This document shows positions 7,461 through 14,440 of a DNA stretch of 14,900 bases, piece by piece; the stretch's first letter is position 1, and every line of letters starts with the position of its first letter. The notes under the pieces were generated by a model, which saw nothing but the letters and a program-made list of their open reading frames with translations, was not told where the DNA came from and did no database searches. Origin of the DNA: QQUD01 sp039029915 (GTDB taxonomy: Bacteria; Chloroflexota; Anaerolineae; Promineifilales; Promineifilaceae); assembly GCA_039029915.1 (NCBI GenBank), contig JBCCFD010000164.1, positions 1 through 14,900 of the forward strand, given 5' to 3'. Made by a program: the position numbers and the translations under genes.

Positions 7461-8419
7461 TGGGCCCACTGGTTTTTATACCACAGCACTGTCTCTTCTA
7501 AACCTTCTTCAAAATTAACCTGCGACTCAAAGCCAAATAATTCTTTTGAACGACTCACATCTAATTTTCGACGCGGTTGACCATTAGGACGATCCGTATT
7601 CCATACAATGTCCCCCTCAAATCCGGTTACTTTAGCAATTGTTTCTACCAAATCCTTGATGCTAATTTCAAAACTGCTGCCCAAATTGACTGGTAAATGA
7701 CCGTCATACCGCTCAGTGGCGAGCACAATCCCTTTGGCAGCATCCTTCACAAACAAAAATTCGCGAGTTGGCGAGCCATCCCCCCACGCTTCAATTGAGG
7801 CATCACCACGCACCTTGGCTTCGACGCATTTACGAATCAAAGCTGGAATCACGTGTGAACTTTCTGGGTCAAAGTTATCACCAGGTCCATAAAGGTTGAC
7901 GGGTAGCAGGTAGATAGAGTTGAATCCATATTGGCTGCGGTAAACATTTGACTGTACCAAAAGCATCTTTTTGGCTAGCCCATAAGGCGCGTTGGTCTCT
8001 TCGGGGTAACCACTCCATAAATCTTCTTCACGAAATGGAATAGGGGCAAATTTAGGATACGCACAAATCGTACCAATTGCCACAAACTTTTCAATACCTG
8101 CCAAATAAGATTCGTGCATCAGCTGGGTGCCCATCATCAAGTTGTCATAGAAAAACTCAGCCTGATGGGCTAAGTTTGCACCAATCCCTCCCACGCTTGC
8201 CGCTAGATGAATGATAATGTCGGGCTTTGCATCTTCTAGGAGCTGTTTTATGGCTGGCAGCTGGACCAGATCATACTCACGGCGCCGAGGAATAAATAAC
8301 TCTTCTGCCCCTCGTGCTCTTAGCTCCTCAACCACATAGGACCCTAAAAATCCTTCACCACCCGTCACACAAACGCGTTTACCTTTCCAAAACTCAGTTG
8401 ATTCTATCCATTCAGTCAT
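7436..8419 (-). CDS. fcl: GDP-L-fucose synthase-type epimerase/reductase
   Basis: A 327-residue extended SDR resembling GDP-L-fucose synthase (Fcl/WcaG). That enzyme epimerises and reduces GDP-4-keto-6-deoxy-D-mannose with NADPH. The dinucleotide motif TGGEGFLG is at 19-26 and GGIGAN at 77-82, followed by GTICAYPK (116-123) and NAPYGLAKK (143-151). The known catalytic set of E. coli Fcl (S107, C109, Y136, K140, H179) lines up with a constant offset of ten as Thr117, Cys119, Tyr146, Lys150 and His189; Ser to Thr is the only change. GDGSPTREFLFVKDAAKG is also typical. The ATG at 8419 is chosen over 8455 because GGAG at 8427-8430 lies seven bases upstream. No gmd is in the window, so the substrate is inferred. 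A related GDP-sugar epimerase remains possible. Confidence 0.85.
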   Translation of the reverse strand: MTEWIESTEFWKGKRVCVTGGEGFLGSYVVEELRARGAEELFIPRRREYDLVQLPAIKQLLEDAKPDIIIHLAASVGGIGANLAHQAEFFYDNLMMGTQLMHESYLAGIEKFVAIGTICAYPKFAPIPFREEDLWSGYPEETNAPYGLAKKMLLVQSNVYRSQYGFNSIYLLPVNLYGPGDNFDPESSHVIPALIRKCVEAKVRGDASIEAWGDGSPTREFLFVKDAAKGIVLATERYDGHLPVNLGSSFEISIKDLVETIAKVTGFEGDIVWNTDRPNGQPRRKLDVSRSKELFGFESQVNFEEGLEETVLWYKNQWAHQVLNLEK

Positions 8420-8426
8420 TTTTTCG

Positions 8427-8430
8427 CTCC
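8427..8430 (-). promoter_or_regulatory. Shine-Dalgarno site of the fcl-type gene
   Basis: GGAG on the minus strand, seven bases before the ATG at 8419-8417. It falls inside the coding sequence if the longer start at 8455 is used, which argues for the shorter start. Confidence 0.65.
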
Positions 8431-8453
8431 AGAATTGTGCAAAACAAAACAGC

Positions 8454-8503
8454 ACCTGTCGTTTTTCACAAAAACAATCAAATCATACAAAATGGCGACA
8501 GGT
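8454..8503. repeat. 8-bp inverted repeat in a divergent intergenic region
   Basis: ACCTGTCG (8454-8461) and CGACAGGT (8496-8503) are exact reverse complements 34 bases apart. They lie between the divergent fcl-type gene and the GT2 operon. The half-site spacing of about four helical turns could suit a looping regulator, but an 8-bp dyad in 180 bases can also occur by chance. Confidence 0.35.
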
Positions 8504-8600
8504 TCAGCAAATCACACTTATCAAGCACTTTGTGAAATTGGCTTTGTTTTCTAATTTCATTAATTTCCACTAAACTTCCTTCATCGAAGAGGGTCAATAC

Positions 8601-9527
8601 ATGTCTCAAGGAAAAGTTGTTGTTGTCATTTTAAATTGGAATCAGGCTGGCGAAACAGTTGCCTGCATTGACTCCTTGCACCAACAAACTTACGCTAATT
8701 TAGAGCTTCTTGTGGTTGAAAACTGCTCAACAGATGACTCCGTAAACACGATCAGGCGTTACCATCCAACAATCCAACTGGTACAAAACGGCCGTAATGC
8801 GGGATTTGCGGGTGGGATGAATTTGGGCATCAAGTATGCCCTCGCGAATCAGGCGGATTGGGTTTTTGTGATCAACAATGACACCTTGTTTGATCCATTA
8901 GCGATTCAAACCTTGTTAAACCATGCTGAGCAGTCGGTGGGCTTGCTGGCACCGGTCATTTATTATGAAGAAGGTGACAAACTGATCTGGTCGCACGGGG
9001 GAAACGTTAGCCAAACCTTGTTAGAGGTTGAAACGATTGGCAGAGGTACAACTGATTCAGATCAATATCCGCCTAGGTTGGAGGTTGATTTTGTTCCCGG
9101 TTGTGCCATGCTAATTTCCCGCCAGGTTTTAGAAGTAGTTGGCGGGTTTGATGAACGGTTCTTTATGTATTATGAAGATTCAGATTTGTGCCTACGCATT
9201 CGGCAGGCTGGGTTTCAAATTTTGACGATCTTTGAATCAAAGATGTGGCATAAGGTAGCCGTGAGCAGCGGTGGCTCTGATTCACCCAACGAGCGGTACT
9301 GGATGGCGCATTCGAGCGTACAGTTTTTTGCAAAACACGGCCGTTTCCCCCAAATCATCCTTATCTCCCTGTGGCGACTGGGCAGTGCGGTAAAAACAAC
9401 CGTTCGCTTACTAGCTCAACGAAAAATCAGCTCTCTCAGTGCCTATTGGCAAGGCTTACTGGCTGGTGTTCGCTTTGTTTTGGATAAGCAAGACCCTACC
9501 GTTCATTTCCCGAAACCTCGAACTTGA
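8601..9527 (+). CDS. GT2-family glycosyltransferase (rhamnosyltransferase-like)
   Basis: A 308-residue GT-A glycosyltransferase, likely cytoplasmic and membrane-associated. It starts with VVVVILNWNQAGETVACIDS (6-25), the nucleotide-binding beta-strand of the GT2 family. NAGFAGGMNLGI (66-77) and the metal-site region VINNDT (90-95) come next, then VDFVPGCAMLISR and GGFDERFFMYYEDSDLCLR (181-199), whose acidic cluster holds the likely base. This pattern is typical of dTDP-rhamnosyltransferase-like GT2 proteins in O-antigen and exopolysaccharide loci; the real donor is unknown. AGAGGG (8586-8591) nine bases before the ATG is a fair ribosome site. It is the first gene of a five-gene operon, and its TGA overlaps a TTG start of the next gene. 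ACGGCCGT copies are at 8788 and 9337. Confidence 0.9.
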   Translation: MSQGKVVVVILNWNQAGETVACIDSLHQQTYANLELLVVENCSTDDSVNTIRRYHPTIQLVQNGRNAGFAGGMNLGIKYALANQADWVFVINNDTLFDPLAIQTLLNHAEQSVGLLAPVIYYEEGDKLIWSHGGNVSQTLLEVETIGRGTTDSDQYPPRLEVDFVPGCAMLISRQVLEVVGGFDERFFMYYEDSDLCLRIRQAGFQILTIFESKMWHKVAVSSGGSDSPNERYWMAHSSVQFFAKHGRFPQIILISLWRLGSAVKTTVRLLAQRKISSLSAYWQGLLAGVRFVLDKQDPTVHFPKPRT

Positions 9528-10495
9528 CTATAATCCCGACCATGGCACTCAAAACACAGCTTGAACAAGTCAACTGCCATGTCTGCGGTTCTGACAATAC
9601 AACCATCCTCTTCGAGGGAGAAGATCTCTGGTTTAAGCGCCCGGGGCGCTTTCCCGTTTGTGTTTGTCAAGTTTGTGGGTTGATTTATCTGAACCCTCGC
9701 CCCCACCGAGATGCCATCGGCGCATATTACCCTGACAGTTACCAGCCCTACAAAATCGCTACAGAAGATATCGAATCCCCCACGCAACGATGGGAACAGG
9801 CGTACAGCATTCAAAAACGAGTCAACGTCATTCAAAAACATTGCCCAAACCCCGGCACCGTTTTGGATGTGGGCTGTGCCACCGGCAATATGTTAGCGGC
9901 TTTAAGGGATGTTGGCTGGCAGCCTACTGGCGTAGAAATGAACCCAACTGCCAGCGCTTATGCTCGTGAGCGACATCAACTTGATGTTTTTACCGGGGAG
10001 CTAAATGAGGCGGCGTTTGAAAACGGCCGTTTTGACCTCGTCATCTTTTGGGACGTCCTAGAGCATGTGTTTGAACCCAAAGAAACCCTGCAAGAAGCAG
10101 CGCGAATTGCCAAATCTGAGGCCACCCTCATCCTTACCTTACCCAATCCAGAAAGTATCGATGCCAAGCTATTTGGGTCAAGCTGGGGTGGCTGGGACAC
10201 GCCCCGTCATTTACAAATCTTTCCCAAAGCGGTTGTGAACCGTTTGCTCAACGAAACAGGGTGGGAAATGGAAAATCTCATCTGCATGACGGGACGACAC
10301 TGGCTTTTTAATTTAAGTCTTCAACATTGGCTTGAACAGCGAGTTGACTCTAAAAAAGTGCGTCAATTCATATTAAGTATTACCCGGTCAACAATCTTTC
10401 GAGCAATCACCTTACCTTACTTTATTTTGGTGGAAAAATTAAAGCGCGGCTCGGTTATGGTGATTTTTGCTCGACGCAAAGTGAATCCTGAATGA
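9524..10495 (+). CDS. SAM-dependent methyltransferase with N-terminal zinc ribbon (copy A)
   Basis: A class I methyltransferase that would move a methyl group from S-adenosylmethionine to a sugar or related small acceptor. The N-terminus has a CxxC...CxxC zinc-ribbon pattern (Cys18, Cys21, Cys48, Cys51). The SAM motif LDVGCATG is at 114-121, the acidic ribose-binding Glu in GVEMNP at about 136-141, and WDVLEHVFEP further on; this is the Methyltransf_23 layout. It is clearly paralogous to the gene at 11256. The start is ambiguous. TTG at 9524 gives the same 4-base NTGA overlap seen at the next three junctions, whereas ATG at 9542 gives a 317-residue protein; neither has a ribosome site. The acceptor may be a nucleotide-sugar, a glycan terminus or a lipid-linked sugar. 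ACGGCCGT occurs at 10023. Confidence 0.85.
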   Translation: MTIIPTMALKTQLEQVNCHVCGSDNTTILFEGEDLWFKRPGRFPVCVCQVCGLIYLNPRPHRDAIGAYYPDSYQPYKIATEDIESPTQRWEQAYSIQKRVNVIQKHCPNPGTVLDVGCATGNMLAALRDVGWQPTGVEMNPTASAYARERHQLDVFTGELNEAAFENGRFDLVIFWDVLEHVFEPKETLQEAARIAKSEATLILTLPNPESIDAKLFGSSWGGWDTPRHLQIFPKAVVNRLLNETGWEMENLICMTGRHWLFNLSLQHWLEQRVDSKKVRQFILSITRSTIFRAITLPYFILVEKLKRGSVMVIFARRKVNPE

Positions 10496-11259
10496 AAGAA
10501 ACTGTTAAAAAACCGTCTATCTTATTAGAAATAAGACTGCCAGATATTGACTCAACGGCCGATTCTCAATCCGCTTACGATTCGATCTATACCGAAACTG
10601 ACATCTCACAGCGAGAATCCTTTTATCTTTGGCTGAACGATCTCTTCAATTTCCGCGAAAACGAAGCCTATCTCGATATTTCTTGTGGACGGGCGCAGTT
10701 AGTTAATCTCGCCAAACCTCAAAAGGTCAAGGCGTTTGGGCTAGACCTGTCGTTTGCTGCATTGCAAAGCGGTCTGGAAGGGGACGGAAAGGATATGCTG
10801 ATCACGGGAAATAGTCAGCTACTGCCGTTTGCCTCAAATTCTTTTGATATTGTGACCAACATTGGTAGTCTGGAGCATTATGTGGATATGGAAACGGCCG
10901 TTTCTGAAATGACGCGTGTCTTAAGGCCAGGTGGCAGAGCCATTGTGCTGGTTCCCAATACCTTTAGCCTGCTCACCAACATTCTCATTGCGTACCGTCA
11001 AGGCAAAACCAGCATCGACCTGCAGCCAATTCAGCGATACGCGGCTCGCCAAGAGTGGCAAGACATAATTGAAGGGTCGGGACTCGTCGTCAAACAGACC
11101 CATAAATATGAACGAGAATGGCCGCGCACAGCCGCTGACCGCAAATATTATTTGGCTCACCCCAAAGAGATGATACGGCTACTGTTAACCCCAATTATTC
11201 CGCTCAATTTGGCCTTCTGCTTTGTTTTTGAAGCATATAAGCCGGAGCAACCTGCGTGA
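10492..11259 (+). CDS. Class I SAM-dependent methyltransferase (no zinc ribbon)
   Basis: A 255-residue methyltransferase of the Methyltransf_11/25 type. Motif I is a variant, YLDISCGRAQL (60-70), where DxxCGxG is usual. The acidic residue at the end of beta-2 is in FGLDLS (82-87). NSFDIVTNIGSLEHY (116-130) and TRVLRPGGRAIVLVPN (141-156) are the later motifs. It lacks the CxxC pairs of its two neighbours and is shorter, so it belongs to another methyltransferase branch. The substrate is unknown; the context suggests sugar O-methylation in the glycan pathway. The ATGA overlap with the previous stop codon, and the absence of a ribosome site, point to translational coupling. Residues 1-25 look like an unstructured lead. 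One ACGGCCGT lies at 10894. Confidence 0.82.
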   Translation: MKETVKKPSILLEIRLPDIDSTADSQSAYDSIYTETDISQRESFYLWLNDLFNFRENEAYLDISCGRAQLVNLAKPQKVKAFGLDLSFAALQSGLEGDGKDMLITGNSQLLPFASNSFDIVTNIGSLEHYVDMETAVSEMTRVLRPGGRAIVLVPNTFSLLTNILIAYRQGKTSIDLQPIQRYAARQEWQDIIEGSGLVVKQTHKYEREWPRTAADRKYYLAHPKEMIRLLLTPIIPLNLAFCFVFEAYKPEQPA

Positions 11260-12221
11260 AAACGATTCATTGTAACTTTTGTCATCAGCAGGATAGCACG
11301 GTGATTGCTCGCGGCCCAGACCTTTTGCTCGATATTGCGGGGGATTTCAAGCTCGTGAAATGTAAAAAATGTGGGCTCATTTACCAAAACCCCCAGCTTT
11401 CCTTTGAGGAGCTAAAAAAGCATTACCCTGACGATTATCTACCCTATCGGTCAGAAGCTAATGAATCCCAGCAATCAATGCTTGACCGCATTTCGCAAAA
11501 TCACGGCATACAGCGACAGTGCCAACGGGTGATCAATAAACGGCCGTCGGCTGGCACAATTCTCGATGTGGGGTGTGCTACCGGATATTTTCTCAAAGCG
11601 ATGGCTGAAAAAGGGTGGACGGCCAAGGGGGTTGAACCCAGCGCTTACGCCTCAGCCTATGCCCGTGAGCAGTTACAGCTTGATGTACAAACGGGCGTCT
11701 TAGCAGATTATCAATCCGAAGAAAAATTTGATGTGATTACGCTGTGGGATGTCCTTGAGCACGTCAATGATCCGCTTGAAACACTCCAACAGGCTCGCCA
11801 GCTTCTTAAACCAAATGGCTTGATTGTCATTAGTCTACCCAACCCGTCTGGTATCGAAGCCGCTCTTTTTGGCAACTACTGGGTCGGTTGGGAGCGTCCA
11901 AGACATCTCTTTTTGTTTACCCCAAAGCTCATCCAAGCGTATTTAGAGAAAACAGGGTATCGCTTTTTGACGATTGAGAGCTTTAACGGCCGTTTAAGTC
12001 TAACCTTGCTTAGCCTTGAATTTTGGTTGCGGGATAAAAAAATACCTGAACAACGCTGGCGTCCGTGGCTCAAGTTGATGTACAGCTGGCCTTTTCGCAT
12101 TGGGACGTGGCCGCTGTATAAGCTACTAGAAAGCTTGAATAAAACATCCGTCATGACGGTTTTTGCCGAAGGTGTGGGGCTAGAAACGGCCGTTGCTTCC
12201 CCAAAAGACGCTGCATCATGA
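11256..12221 (+). CDS. SAM-dependent methyltransferase with N-terminal zinc ribbon (copy B)
   Basis: A 321-residue paralogue of the gene at 9524. The zinc-ribbon pattern has Cys6, Cys9, Cys36 and Cys39. SAM motif LDVGCATG is at 103-110, followed by GVEPSAYASAYARE and WDVLEHVNDP. The two proteins share many identical blocks in order (CGLIY, LDVGCATG, SAYARE, WDVLEHV, LPNP, LFG, PRHL), so they arose by duplication or were recruited together. Divergence is well spread, so the duplication is not recent. The start is GTG at 11256, inside a GTGA overlap, with GGAG in AAGCCGGAGC eight bases upstream. It probably modifies a sugar different from that of copy A. A hydrophobic C-terminal stretch may touch the membrane. 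ACGGCCGT copies are at 11540, 11986 and 12186. Confidence 0.86.
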   Translation: MKTIHCNFCHQQDSTVIARGPDLLLDIAGDFKLVKCKKCGLIYQNPQLSFEELKKHYPDDYLPYRSEANESQQSMLDRISQNHGIQRQCQRVINKRPSAGTILDVGCATGYFLKAMAEKGWTAKGVEPSAYASAYAREQLQLDVQTGVLADYQSEEKFDVITLWDVLEHVNDPLETLQQARQLLKPNGLIVISLPNPSGIEAALFGNYWVGWERPRHLFLFTPKLIQAYLEKTGYRFLTIESFNGRLSLTLLSLEFWLRDKKIPEQRWRPWLKLMYSWPFRIGTWPLYKLLESLNKTSVMTVFAEGVGLETAVASPKDAAS

Positions 12222-13177
12222 CGACGCTGCGCTCAACATGGCTCGATAAGATCAAGCATTACCTTTCAACCGTTCAAAAAAAGGTTCAAGCTTCTCCCTA
12301 TCGGCACCTCATCTCCCTATTTTTCTTCCTACTGGCCGCTGCCGCTATTGGCCAAATCATTTATTCCAATTGGGAAACCTTTCAAACCTTTGATTGGCAA
12401 ATCAATCTACCCTGGCTAATTGCCATTCTAATATTCTTTCTGATTGATCTTATCGTTGCCACATGGGCCTGGCATCAACTCACCATTAAATTAGCCAATT
12501 TCAACAACTTCCGCAAAAGTGCCAAAATTTGCTGGTCAGCTAATTTAGCAAGACGCATCCCAGGGCCGATTTGGTACATCGCTGGACGCGCCTTGATGTA
12601 TGAACAAGAAGGCGTCAGTAAACGAACCACATCCATGCTTAGTGGCTTAGAACTTGCCTTCTTTTTAATTTCCGGCTTATTCACAACCATCTTGACTTTG
12701 CCATTTTGGGTTTTGCCCGAGCAGATAGCCACCCAACAAACTCAGTTCATATTCGTACTCATCCTAGTGCCATGCACAGCTTTGTTTGCTCACCCCAAAC
12801 TACTCAAATCAATTTGGCAACGATTCAGTAAGGAAAATCTCACCCAAGACCTAACGTGGAAAGACACCACGACTTGGATCGTTAACTACGTTTTAGCATG
12901 GCTTTTTGGCGCATTTGTTTTTTACAGCACGATTAATTTTGTTTACCCACTCCCTATTTCTGAGCTTCCCCAAATCATAGGCATTTGGTCGCTGGCGGGG
13001 GCTATCTCATTGGCAGGCTCACTCACAATATCAGTTATTGGACTGCGTGAAATCTCCTTAGCATTATTGCTTGGCCCGCTACTCCCTCCCCCCATTGTGC
13101 TTATCGTAGCGATTGGCATACGAATTGTTTGGGTAATTGGGGAATTTCTTAGTGCATTAATTGCGCAATTCCTGTAA
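12218..13177 (+). CDS. Multi-pass membrane protein, LPG-synthase-TM / flippase-like superfamily
   Basis: A 319-residue inner-membrane protein with about eight hydrophobic segments (for example 31-50, 65-85, 142-165, 172-190, 222-240 and 252-318). The segment RRIPGPIWYIAGR (112-124) matches the conserved loop of the lysylphosphatidylglycerol synthetase TM region family (UPF0104, AglD-like), in which an IPG-x-W-x(3)-GR stretch follows an S-x-N-L helix end. Many such proteins sit in glycan loci and are thought to act in lipid-linked sugar transport or transfer. There is no C-terminal aminoacyl-transfer domain, so lysyl-PG synthesis itself is excluded. An ATGA overlap joins it to the previous methyltransferase, and it is the last gene of the operon. 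A hairpin follows at 13198-13222. The precise role is unknown. Confidence 0.8.
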   Translation: MTTLRSTWLDKIKHYLSTVQKKVQASPYRHLISLFFFLLAAAAIGQIIYSNWETFQTFDWQINLPWLIAILIFFLIDLIVATWAWHQLTIKLANFNNFRKSAKICWSANLARRIPGPIWYIAGRALMYEQEGVSKRTTSMLSGLELAFFLISGLFTTILTLPFWVLPEQIATQQTQFIFVLILVPCTALFAHPKLLKSIWQRFSKENLTQDLTWKDTTTWIVNYVLAWLFGAFVFYSTINFVYPLPISELPQIIGIWSLAGAISLAGSLTISVIGLREISLALLLGPLLPPPIVLIVAIGIRIVWVIGEFLSALIAQFL

Positions 13178-13197
13178 TCTACTTTATGTCAATAAAT

Positions 13198-13222
13198 GGC
13201 TTAAAACGGCCGTTTTTTAGCC
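13198..13222 (+). terminator. Hairpin containing an ACGGCCGT copy, possible operon terminator
   Basis: GGCT-T-AAAAC-GGCC-GTTTT-TT-AGCC can fold with a 5-bp inner stem, a 4-bp outer stem and a small internal loop, 21 bases after the operon's last stop codon. The T-run is inside the structure rather than after it, so this is a weak intrinsic terminator candidate. It is the only intergenic copy of the ACGGCCGT palindrome. Confidence 0.35.
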
Positions 13223-13274
13223 CAAAATCAGCAAAATACCCCCTCTAATCCCCTAAATTAACCCATATGGAGTA

Positions 13275-13303
13275 TTGAGATCGTAAGGTTAATCCACAAT
13301 ACT
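13275..13303 (+). promoter_or_regulatory. Candidate sigma-70-type promoter of the surface-protein gene
   Basis: TTGAGA (13275-13280) and AATACT (13298-13303) are 17 bases apart and match the -35 and -10 consensus at five and four of six positions. They lie about 52 bases upstream of the start codon, in the intergenic region after the operon hairpin. This would give the surface protein its own transcript. Confidence 0.35.
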
Positions 13304-13340
13304 AAAGTTCAAATTTACGAATTTGTCATATTTTTTTATC

Positions 13341-13346
13341 GGAGGT
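13341..13346 (+). promoter_or_regulatory. Strong Shine-Dalgarno site of the surface-protein gene
   Basis: GGAGGT lies eight bases before the ATG at 13355. It is the strongest ribosome site in the window and suggests high expression. Confidence 0.75.
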
Positions 13347-13354
13347 CATTTTAA

Positions 13355-14440
13355 ATGATTAAAAGAATTAGCGTATTATTGGTTGTTGCATTAGGCCTTG
13401 CATTTGCCTTTGCATCATCAGTAAGTGCTCAAATCACATCTTATACATCAGGTTTTCAAGTTGCAAACCAATCTAGTACCCAAGCTAGCATTGTCATTAC
13501 CTACTACAATCAAGACGGTAGCGTAAACGCAACAGTAAATGAAACTATTCCAGGCAATGGCTCACTTACCTTCTTCCCAATTGATGCTTCTGCCGGTTTC
13601 AATGGTTCTGTTGTTATTTCTTCAGACCAACCTATCGTTGCAATCAGCAACCTCTTGGGTAACGGTGGCGCTGCTGGTGCTAGCTTCGAAAGCTTCAGCG
13701 CTGGTGCAGCGACCAACAACTTGCCAATTATCATGAAAGGCAACTTTGGGTTTGACACTTGGTTCAGCACCCAAAATACAGGTACAGACGCAGCCGACGT
13801 TACCGTTTCTTACTCAGGCCAAGCCTCATGTAATGAAACAGCTACGATTCAAGCTGGTGCAGCAGCTACCTTTAACCAAGCAACCAACACCTGTCTGCCT
13901 AGCGGTTATGTTGGTGCAGCTACAGTAACAGTAACAGACACCGCCAATGACAGCATTGCTACAACCGTTGTTCAACAAAACGCAACTCAGCTACTTGCTT
14001 ACAATGGTTTCACCACAGGTGCAACAGAACCAGTTATGCCACTTGTACAGGGTGAAAACTTCGGCTTTGTTACTGGTATCCAAATTCAAAATACTGGAAA
14101 CACAAGCACGAGCGTAACCGTTTCTTACGTTGCAGGTTCTGCTGGTTCAAACTGTACCGAAACCACCTCTATCGCAGCAGGCGCATCTGAAACTTTTGCA
14201 TTGAGCTCAAGCTGTACTGGAATCGGTGGCGCAACCTTCGTGGGTGCGGCGTCAGTCACCAATAACTCAAACAACCAACCGTTGGCTGCTATTGTTAACC
14301 AAACAAACCTCGGCGACTCTGGTTCAGCTTATAATGCGATTGATTCAGCATCAGCGACCGGCACCGTTAGCTTCCCATTGATTATGCAAGCTAACTTTGG
14401 GTTCTTCACCGGTTTCAATGTTATAATACGCCAAGCCTGA
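13355..14440 (+). CDS. Secreted repeat protein, 3' end broken
   Basis: A 361-residue exported protein of unknown function. Residues 1-25 are a classic Sec signal peptide: MIKR, then a hydrophobic core, then VSA before Gln26. The mature part is rich in Ser, Thr, Ala, Gly and Asn and built of repeats of 91-112 residues. The units begin at Ser32 (SGFQVANQS), 123 (LPIIMKGNFGF), 228 (MPLVQGENFGF) and 340 (FPLIMQANFGF). Each unit has a TGxxxQNTG-like start and alternating beta-strand patterns (DVTVSY, SVTVSY). Units two and three each hold one cysteine pair (Cys159/Cys180, Cys267/Cys287), suggesting a disulfide per domain. It resembles a surface or sheath beta-sandwich protein. Unit four stops after about 22 residues: frame is lost near 14423, so the real gene is probably longer. 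It follows the glycan operon and may be a glycosylation target, which is only inference. Confidence 0.75.
   Translation: MIKRISVLLVVALGLAFAFASSVSAQITSYTSGFQVANQSSTQASIVITYYNQDGSVNATVNETIPGNGSLTFFPIDASAGFNGSVVISSDQPIVAISNLLGNGGAAGASFESFSAGAATNNLPIIMKGNFGFDTWFSTQNTGTDAADVTVSYSGQASCNETATIQAGAAATFNQATNTCLPSGYVGAATVTVTDTANDSIATTVVQQNATQLLAYNGFTTGATEPVMPLVQGENFGFVTGIQIQNTGNTSTSVTVSYVAGSAGSNCTETTSIAAGASETFALSSSCTGIGGATFVGAASVTNNSNNQPLAAIVNQTNLGDSGSAYNAIDSASATGTVSFPLIMQANFGFFTGFNVIIRQA

Larger units (their letters stand above)
4962..13213. repeat. ACGGCCGT palindrome family, 14 copies (HIP1-like)
   Basis: The perfect 8-bp palindrome ACGGCCGT starts at 4962, 5199, 6686, 7074, 7253, 7372, 8788, 9337, 10023, 10894, 11540, 11986, 12186 and 13206. 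I found none in 1-4961, none in the fcl-type gene and none after 13213. Several copies are longer palindromes: AAAACGGCCGTTTT at 10020 and 13203, GAAACGGCCGTTTC at 10891. In genes the copies fall in all three codon frames: Thr-Ala-Val five times, Arg-Pro three times, Asn/His-Gly-Arg five times. One copy is intergenic. The selection therefore acts on DNA, not protein. For any ordinary base composition less than one copy is expected in the window. Confidence 0.9.

Noticed and set aside
9503..9841. 112-codon minus-strand ORF
   Set aside because: Antisense of the zinc-ribbon methyltransferase copy A.
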